Source of the DNA: Gammaproteobacteria bacterium
Lineage (GTDB): Bacteria; Pseudomonadota; Gammaproteobacteria; Pseudomonadales; Porticoccaceae
Reading direction: 5' to 3'
DNA: 5,736 nt
NCBI GenBank assembly: GCA_006227015.1
Contig: SBGI01000254.1
Span: 1 to 5,736 of the forward strand
The notes below the pieces were generated by a model. The model saw only the letters and a list, made by a program, of their open reading frames with translations, had not been told where the DNA came from and searched no databases. Position 1 is the stretch's first letter; every line of letters begins with the position of its first letter. Shown here one piece after another: positions 1-5,736 of the stretch. A program made the position numbers and the translations under genes.

Positions 1-474
1 TTTTTGCTCAATAACGAAATGGATGATTTTTCTGCCAAGCCAGGCGTTCCCAATGCCTATGGTTTGCTGGGTGGTGAGGCCAATGCTGTTCACGCAGGCA
101 AGCGCCCGCTGTCTTCCATGACACCGACGATTGTTCTCAAGGATGGCGTGCCGATACTGGCTACCGGAAGCCCGGGTGGAAGTACGATCATTACTGTAGT
201 TTTGCAGAATATCCTGAATGTGATTGATTTCGGTATGAATATCGCCGAAGCAACGGCGGCTCCCCGCATTCACCATCAATGGTGGCCAGACAGACTCCAG
301 TATGAGCAGGGAATCAGTATCGATACGCTCAAGCTCTTAAAGAACATGGGGCACTCCCTCAACGATACTCCCAGGGTGTTGGGCAAGGTGCAGGCCATTT
401 CTCAGGATAGTGGCAGGCAATATGGTGTGACAGATAGTAGGTGGCCGGGCGGAGGGGCTGTGGCAGCCGACTAA
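1..474 (+). CDS. ggt: Gamma-glutamyltranspeptidase, C-terminal part (5' end outside window)
   Basis: This is a periplasmic or exported N-terminal-nucleophile hydrolase that cleaves and transfers the gamma-glutamyl group of glutathione and related compounds. The frame is open from base 1 and ends at TAA 472-474, giving 157 residues, all from the small subunit. By my alignment from memory, residue 1 matches about residue 425 of the 580-residue E. coli protein, so the remaining length is normal. Substrate-binding residues are visible: NNEMDDF (residues 4-10; the E and second D match human Glu420 and Asp423), PLSSM (36-40; the two serines that hold the donor carboxylate) and GSPGGS (oxyanion-hole glycines). 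The catalytic threonine and the signal peptide would lie upstream of the window, so activity and export cannot be judged here. It converges on roxA with 5 bases between stop codons. The family assignment is very secure. Confidence 0.96.
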   Translation, partial: FLLNNEMDDFSAKPGVPNAYGLLGGEANAVHAGKRPLSSMTPTIVLKDGVPILATGSPGGSTIITVVLQNILNVIDFGMNIAEATAAPRIHHQWWPDRLQYEQGISIDTLKLLKNMGHSLNDTPRVLGKVQAISQDSGRQYGVTDSRWPGGGAVAAD

Positions 475-485
475 ACAAATTAGTC
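469..485. repeat. Inverted repeat made of the two convergent stop codons
   Basis: GACTAA (469-474), loop ACAAA (475-479), TTAGTC (480-485) form a perfect 6-base stem with a 5-base loop. The left arm is the last Asp codon plus the TAA stop of ggt. The right arm is the complement of the last Asp codon plus the TAA stop of roxA. Only two of the six pairs are G-C and no T-run follows on either side, so it is a poor intrinsic terminator. It may simply reflect both genes ending in GAC TAA. No other terminator candidate is visible between these convergent genes. Confidence 0.5.
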
Positions 486-1409
486 TGATGGTTGACCATT
501 GATATATTGCTTGCCGTTGACGGTAGCGCAGCGCTCTTCATCCAGCTCGCCGGCAAGATCCGGGTATTTGGGTGAGGTCATGTATCGGGCAAACCAGTCT
601 GTCAGCAAGGCTTTATCACCTGCCAAGTTGGTTAGCATCCCCTGGATTTGTTCGATAAACAGCGGGTCTATCTGTTCGCCCACCATCTCGGGTTTCAGGG
701 GTGGGTCCCTGTAATAGGTGGAGTCGCCCTGAGCCATCAACTCGGTCGCCAGATCACCAAGAATTTCCGCCAGGGTAGGCGCTCGAAAACCGACGGAATA
801 GGTGAGACAGTCATTTTCAGCGATACCGTAGTGGGCAATTTGGGGAGGTAGGTAGAGCATATCCCCGGGGTTGAGCACCCACTCATCGGTCTTGGTGAAC
901 TCGTTCAGAATGCGCAGAGATGTCTCGCTGAGTATCGACGTATGCTGATCACAGATCTGACCGACTTGCCAGTGACGCTGACCTTGGGCCTGTATCAGGA
1001 AGACATCGTAAAAGTCGAAATGGGGTCCAACGCTACCGCCAACGGGAGCATAGCTGACCATAATGTCATCCAGACGCCAGGGCGGCAGGAAATGAAAATG
1101 CTCAAGCAGAGTGGCCACTTCCGGCACCCAGAGATCAACCGCCTGCACCAGCAAGGTCCAGTGACTCTCTGGCAGTTGCTCAAACTGTTTTTCTGTAAAA
1201 GGGCCACACATCAATTCCCAGGGCGATGTTCCGGCCTCAACCACAATGCGTGATTCAACGTCTTCTTCCAGTGCCAAGCCCGCCAATTCATCTGGGCTGA
1301 TGGGTGACTGGAAACCAGGCAGCGCATCGCGCACCAGTAAGGGTTTCTTCTGCCAGTACTCACGAAGAAAGTCTTCTGCTGACAGGTTTCCGAGTATTGG
1401 TGCTGACAT
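480..1409 (-). CDS. roxA: Ribosomal oxygenase RoxA (uL16 arginine 3-hydroxylase), C-terminally short
   Basis: This is a cytosolic JmjC-type Fe(II)/2-oxoglutarate oxygenase, known in E. coli as YcfD, which hydroxylates an arginine of 50S protein uL16. The cupin core is intact. The iron ligands are H130 and D132 in GPHFDFYDV and H193 in LPPQIAHYG. R145 in GQRHW matches the 2-oxoglutarate-binding Arg140 of E. coli. The N-terminal ISPDELAGLA (37-46) and the motif SVGFRAP (205-211) are also typical. Residues about 212-280 fit the helical dimerisation region. The protein has 309 residues against 373 in E. coli: after residue 280 only about 29 residues remain, so most of the C-terminal winged-helix region is missing (see findings). 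The ATG at 1409-1407 lies 17 bases after the purB stop and has no clear ribosome site, which fits translation coupled to purB. Family is certain; target specificity is inferred. Confidence 0.93.
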   Translation of the reverse strand: MSAPILGNLSAEDFLREYWQKKPLLVRDALPGFQSPISPDELAGLALEEDVESRIVVEAGTSPWELMCGPFTEKQFEQLPESHWTLLVQAVDLWVPEVATLLEHFHFLPPWRLDDIMVSYAPVGGSVGPHFDFYDVFLIQAQGQRHWQVGQICDQHTSILSETSLRILNEFTKTDEWVLNPGDMLYLPPQIAHYGIAENDCLTYSVGFRAPTLAEILGDLATELMAQGDSTYYRDPPLKPEMVGEQIDPLFIEQIQGMLTNLAGDKALLTDWFARYMTSPKYPDLAGELDEERCATVNGKQYINGQPSD

Positions 1410-1426
1410 GCTGGGGCGCGGCTCGC

Positions 1427-2858
<1,432 letters not shown>

Positions 2859-2873
2859 GTAAAAATTGCGAGC

Positions 2874-3521
2874 TTAATGGCGGGGCTCACTACTTTCCTG
2901 CTGGAGAAGCCTTAATTGTTGCAATAGTTGCTGGCGGTTAAAAATCAGGTGCCGTCGTCGCCCGCCCAGTTGGTGCCAGAGCACCGCCGCCCTAATAGCT
3001 GCAAAAAGCAGGCAGCGCACACGCTGGGCAATATTTTCCTGTTGCAGATAACCTGCGTAACCATTGACCTGAATGCGATAGCGGAAGGTACTGATGGTGT
3101 CCTGGTAGACCTGCGCCAGGTTGGCTATGACATTGCTGTGACTGGAAGTGCCAAAATGTTCGGCCTGTCTTTCCGCCTGTTGTAAACGTTCGCCAATAAC
3201 ATTGAGCATGGTTTTCTTGCCGCGCAACTTGTTGGCGAGGTAGATCACCCCGACGACATAGCGAAGAGTATCCGGCTGGTGATTGCGGGACTGTAGGGTG
3301 ATCAGTTCTTGCATGGATTCAATACCCAACTGCAAGTTGGACAAATTGCCAAATACAGCTTCTGTGTTTTCCGGGTTCTGCTGAAACAGACTATCAATAC
3401 AGACGCTGAAGCGGTCTGAGGGGACTGAGCCTGTTTTTGCCAGGGTTTCAACAAGCTGGCAGGCCTGGAACACCCCTGCGAGAGCAATAACCTGGTCACG
3501 ATCGGGTTTGCTGAATAACAT
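2874..3521 (-). CDS. hflD: High-frequency-lysogenisation protein HflD homologue
   Basis: HflD is a peripheral inner-membrane protein. In E. coli it binds the phage lambda CII activator and lowers lysogeny; its normal cellular role is unclear. The 215 residues match the usual length (213 in E. coli). Conserved blocks are an N-terminal helix IALAGVFQACQLV (12-24), NTEAVFG (52-58), RIQVNG (149-154) and IRAAVLWHQLGG (176-187). The protein appears all-helical with no transmembrane segment. The frame is open for another 16 codons upstream into mnmA, but ATG 3521-3519 is the better start: it has a strong ribosome site and agrees with the family's N-terminus. This ATG shares one base with the mnmA TGA stop, so translation is probably coupled. 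The gene has its family's usual place between mnmA and purB. Confidence 0.95.
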   Translation of the reverse strand: MLFSKPDRDQVIALAGVFQACQLVETLAKTGSVPSDRFSVCIDSLFQQNPENTEAVFGNLSNLQLGIESMQELITLQSRNHQPDTLRYVVGVIYLANKLRGKKTMLNVIGERLQQAERQAEHFGTSSHSNVIANLAQVYQDTISTFRYRIQVNGYAGYLQQENIAQRVRCLLFAAIRAAVLWHQLGGRRRHLIFNRQQLLQQLRLLQQESSEPRH

Positions 3522-4618
3522 CAGGTTGCCTCCTGCCAGGCCTGTTCGATAATGCCTCCGCCCAGGCAAATTTCACCGTCATAAAACACCACCGACTGGC
3601 CGGGCGTCACGGCTCGCTGTGGAGAGTCAAAACAGACCCCGACACCGGCTGCCGAAAGGCTAACCATGCAGGGCTGATCTGGTTGGCGGTAGCGGGTTTT
3701 TGCCTGACAGCGAAGCTCGTTAGTGGCCGGGTTGCCATTAATCCAGTGAAGGTCCTGAGCCAGCAGACGATTCGTGAACAGGAGAGGGTGGTCACTCCCC
3801 TGGGCAGCGATAAGAACATTGCGCACCAGGTCTTTGCCCACAACATACCAGGGGGCATCCGTTGCATCCTGTCTGCCGCCAATACCCAGGCCCTGCCTTT
3901 GACCCAGAGTATGGTACATCAGCCCATGATGTTGGCCGATGACCTTGCCTTCGGGCGTCTCAATATCGCCCGGTTGGGCGGGCAGGTACTGTTCCAGAAA
4001 GTCCTTGAAGCGACGTTCACCGATAAAACAGATACCCGTGGAGTCCTTCTTTTTAGCGGTAGCCAGGCCGTGTTCCTCGGCAATGGCTCTCACCTGAGGT
4101 TTTTCCATTTCCCCAATGGGGAATAAAGACTTGTGGAAAGCTGCCTCGCTGACAGCGTGCAAGAAGTAACTCTGGTCCTTGTTGTTATCCAGCCCCTTTA
4201 GGAGATAGGTGTGACCATCTCGCTCCAGGCGTCGCACATAGTGACCGGTGGCTATGTAGTCCGCGCCGAGGATTTGGGCATACTCGAGGAATACTTTGAA
4301 CTTGATTTCCCGGTTACAGAGAATGTCCGGGTTGGGTGTGCGCCCGGCACGATACTCAGCGAGAAAGTACTCGAACACATTATCCCAGTATTCGGCGGCA
4401 AAATTGGCCGTGTGCAGCGGGATACCCAGTTTGTCGGCGACCAGCTGGGCATCGGCCAGATCCTGTCGGGCCGTGCAATACTCTGTGCCATCGTCCTCAT
4501 CCCAGTTTTTCATAAACAGCCCCTGCACCTGATAACCCTGCTGCTGCAATAGCAGGGCAGTAACGGAGGAGTCGACGCCGCCAGACATACCGACAATGAC
4601 TGTTTGAGATGTATTCAT
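3521..4618 (-). CDS. mnmA: tRNA-specific 2-thiouridylase MnmA
   Basis: This cytosolic enzyme adds sulfur to C2 of the wobble uridine U34 in Lys, Glu and Gln tRNAs. It activates the base with ATP and receives persulfide sulfur from the Tus relay. The 365 residues compare with 368 in E. coli. The PP-loop ATP-binding motif SGGVDSS is at 12-18. The catalytic pair is C101 in PNPDILCN and C197 in DSTGICFIG, matching E. coli Cys102 and Cys199. TGHY (124-127), the KDQSYFL segment (147-153) and [10 protein letters not shown] in the central domain are also present, followed by a C-terminal beta-barrel domain. The start ATG (4618-4616) is 13 bases after the nudJ TAG stop. A run of six C precedes it instead of a recognisable ribosome site, which suggests coupling to nudJ. 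The TGA stop overlaps the hflD start by one base. Confidence 0.98.
   Translation of the reverse strand: MNTSQTVIVGMSGGVDSSVTALLLQQQGYQVQGLFMKNWDEDDGTEYCTARQDLADAQLVADKLGIPLHTANFAAEYWDNVFEYFLAEYRAGRTPNPDILCNREIKFKVFLEYAQILGADYIATGHYVRRLERDGHTYLLKGLDNNKDQSYFLHAVSEAAFHKSLFPIGEMEKPQVRAIAEEHGLATAKKKDSTGICFIGERRFKDFLEQYLPAQPGDIETPEGKVIGQHHGLMYHTLGQRQGLGIGGRQDATDAPWYVVGKDLVRNVLIAAQGSDHPLLFTNRLLAQDLHWINGNPATNELRCQAKTRYRQPDQPCMVSLSAAGVGVCFDSPQRAVTPGQSVVFYDGEICLGGGIIEQAWQEAT
3529..3534 (-). promoter_or_regulatory. Strong ribosome binding site setting the hflD start
   Basis: The minus strand reads AGGAGG, seven bases ahead of ATG 3521-3519. It lies inside the last codons of mnmA. It is the only full Shine-Dalgarno match I find ahead of a gene in this window, and it favours this start over the in-frame alternative at 3569. 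Confidence 0.85.
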
Positions 4619-4631
4619 AGGGGGGCGGATT

Positions 4632-5078
4632 CTACCGGGGAGTTTTCAGTATATCCAATGGATAAAGGGGACCATTGAGATAGTCATTGATTGCCTGAAT
4701 CACCATCGGACTACGCAAGCTGTGCTCATTTTGTAGTATTTCTTCATAATTCAGCCAAAGGGCTTCTTCAATGTCACTATCCAGTTTGGCCTGCGGGTCG
4801 AATTCTACCGCATCGGCAGCTATCGCCAGTCGGTAATAGGTAATGCCATTATCGGGAGAAGTATAAGTGGTAAAGCTGATCAGGGCAGTGGGGTTTATTT
4901 GCCAGGCGGTTTCTTCCAGAGTCTCCCTGATGGCCGCTTCCAACGGCGTTTCTCCCGGCTCAACATGCCCCGCGGGCTGATTCAACACGCTTTCATCATT
5001 ACTGATCTCTCTGACCAGTAAAAACTTTTCGCCGCGCTTCACTACTGTGGCTACGGTTAAATGGATGCGGTCAGGCAT
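4632..5078 (-). CDS. nudJ: Nudix hydrolase, NudJ-like phosphatase
   Basis: In E. coli, NudJ (YmfB) hydrolyses nucleoside tri- and diphosphates and hydroxymethylpyrimidine pyrophosphate, a thiamine intermediate. This 148-residue protein is one Nudix domain of similar length (153 in E. coli). It shares [11 protein letters not shown] (33-43), the Nudix box running from G37 through E43 and R51-E52 to E55-E56, [10 protein letters not shown] (100-109), LRSP (121-124) and YPLD (139-142). The metal-binding glutamates of the box are present. Position 58, normally glycine, is alanine (codon GCC), and position 53, normally hydrophobic, is threonine. ATG 5078-5076 lies inside the end of rluE and overlaps it by 8 bases. 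A GGAAG about ten bases upstream could serve as ribosome site. The position between rluE and mnmA supports the NudJ assignment; the exact substrate is inferred. Confidence 0.93.
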   Translation of the reverse strand: MPDRIHLTVATVVKRGEKFLLVREISNDESVLNQPAGHVEPGETPLEAAIRETLEETAWQINPTALISFTTYTSPDNGITYYRLAIAADAVEFDPQAKLDSDIEEALWLNYEEILQNEHSLRSPMVIQAINDYLNGPLYPLDILKTPR

Positions 5079-5679
5079 TAGGTTTTTTCTTCCAGGTTCT
5101 GACGGGTGGGGGTTTTCTGGCAGGAAGATTCACGGCTTCCTCTCTCCACTCGCCAGGCTGGAGATTGCCCAGTGACCATGGGCCGATGGCTGCCCTGACC
5201 AAACGCAATGTTGGGTAGCCAACGGCAGCAGTCATACGCCTGACCTGGCGGTTTCGGCCCTCGGTAATTTTCAGCTCAATCCAGCAGGTGGGTTGATTCT
5301 TCCGTTCCCTGATAGGTGGAAACCTAGTCCAGATATCAGGCTCAGGGATACGTTTGACCTGCGCACGCGTCGTAGGCCCATCCTTAAGATTTACGCCAAA
5401 ACGCAGGTGCGCCAACGCCTCTTCTGTAATATCACCCTCCAGTTGGGCTATATAGGTTTTCGTCATTTTATGCTTGGGGTCGCTGATCCTGGCCTGGAGT
5501 GGGCCGCTATCTGTCAGTAGTAACAGTCCCTCTGAGTCATGGTCGAGACGGCCTGCAGGATAGACGTTTTTGTCTTTGATGAAGCCAGCCAAACCATGGT
5601 GGCCATCGAGGTCTGTAAATTGGCTCAGCACACCATAGGGTTTATTGAACAGCAGGATTTTGGCGGTTATTTGATCCAT
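5071..5679 (-). CDS. rluE: 23S rRNA pseudouridine synthase, RluE family
   Basis: In E. coli RluE converts U2457 of 23S rRNA to pseudouridine. This 202-residue protein belongs to the RsuA-type subgroup and has no S4 domain, as in E. coli RluE (217 residues). Motifs in order are FNKPYGVLSQF (11-21), GRLDHDSEGLLLLT (43-56) with catalytic Asp46, GPTTRA (101-106), PPIRERK (121-127) and EGRNRQVRRMTAAVG (140-154) followed by PTLRLVR. The conserved core ends at GEWREEAV (176-183). A basic, proline-rich tail of about 19 residues follows, absent from E. coli, while the long basic N-terminal extension of E. coli RluE is missing here. ATG 5679 is the first good start; an in-frame TAG lies about 48 bases upstream. 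No clear ribosome site is seen. It is the first gene of the cluster and overlaps nudJ by 8 bases. Confidence 0.95.
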   Translation of the reverse strand: MDQITAKILLFNKPYGVLSQFTDLDGHHGLAGFIKDKNVYPAGRLDHDSEGLLLLTDSGPLQARISDPKHKMTKTYIAQLEGDITEEALAHLRFGVNLKDGPTTRAQVKRIPEPDIWTRFPPIRERKNQPTCWIELKITEGRNRQVRRMTAAVGYPTLRLVRAAIGPWSLGNLQPGEWREEAVNLPARKPPPVRTWKKKPNA

Positions 5680-5736
5680 GTGGTTTTTAGCAGAAATATG
5701 CCCGTAATTCGTGTAAATCAGCTACAAGAGCAGGTG
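5680..5736. other. Upstream region of rluE; possible start of a divergent gene
   Basis: These 57 bases should carry the promoter of the minus-strand cluster unless it lies beyond the window. I find no -35/-10 pair with good spacing on the minus strand. On the plus strand, ATG at 5698 opens a 13-codon frame that runs to the window edge without a stop and encodes MPVIRVNQLQEQV. I do not recognise it, and it is not the beginning of icd, the usual divergent neighbour in enteric bacteria. It has no ribosome site, and only 18 bases would separate it from the rluE start, which leaves little room for two promoters. It may be a chance frame. Confidence 0.25.

Noticed and set aside
475..479. roxA as a pseudogene broken by a frameshift
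   Set aside because: The frame is clean, the catalytic residues are intact, and no winged-helix remnant appears in other frames downstream; a shortened but functional gene is more likely.
3522..3569. A 16-residue N-terminal extension of HflD starting at 3569
   Set aside because: It lies inside the mnmA coding region, does not match the family's N-terminus, and the AGGAGG site points to the ATG at 3521.
3683..4126. A 147-codon plus-strand open frame opposite mnmA
   Set aside because: It lies wholly inside the well-supported mnmA gene, with no ribosome site and no recognisable domain.
5083..5088. A run of six A at the end of rluE as a frameshift site joining rluE to nudJ
   Set aside because: In the rluE frame it reads AAG AAA AAA CCT, which is not a strong slippery heptamer, and nudJ has its own ATG and a possible ribosome site.

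Overview
This window reads as chromosomal DNA of a gammaproteobacterium. The proteins resemble Escherichia coli and Pseudomonas homologues. The gene order rluE-nudJ-mnmA-hflD-purB-roxA, all on the minus strand, is the conserved gammaproteobacterial order without the phoPQ pair that E. coli carries between purB and roxA. This points to a non-enteric lineage, such as a pseudomonad-like or marine group. I cannot place it more finely from the sequence alone. Base composition is near 50% GC and looks even across the window, with no sign of recent transfer.

Layout from left to right: bases 1-474 (plus strand) are the C-terminal part of a gamma-glutamyltranspeptidase whose start lies outside the window. 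It meets the minus-strand cluster tail to tail, with only 5 bases between the two stop codons. The minus-strand cluster, in transcription order from right to left, is: rluE (5679-5071), overlapping nudJ by 8 bases (5078-4632); mnmA (4618-3521) 13 bases later; hflD (3521-2874), whose start shares one base with the mnmA stop; a 79-base gap with a plausible promoter; purB (2794-1427); and roxA (1409-480) 17 bases later. The last 57 bases (5680-5736) are upstream of rluE. They hold no convincing promoter, but do contain a short open plus-strand frame that might begin a divergent gene.

Functionally, three of the six cluster genes modify the translation machinery: RluE makes a 23S rRNA pseudouridine, MnmA thiolates tRNA wobble uridine, and RoxA hydroxylates ribosomal protein uL16. 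NudJ is a Nudix phosphatase, HflD is a membrane-associated protein best known from phage lambda lysogeny, and PurB is a purine-synthesis lyase. The tight spacing suggests rluE-nudJ-mnmA-hflD is one transcription unit, with purB-roxA able to be transcribed separately.

I see no RNA gene, insertion sequence, CRISPR array or new system. The oddities worth a second look are a RoxA whose C-terminal winged-helix part is largely missing, a small inverted repeat built from the two convergent stop codons, a Nudix box with alanine in place of its conserved glycine, and an RluE whose basic extension is at the C-terminus rather than the N-terminus. No stretch longer than 300 bases lacks a gene.
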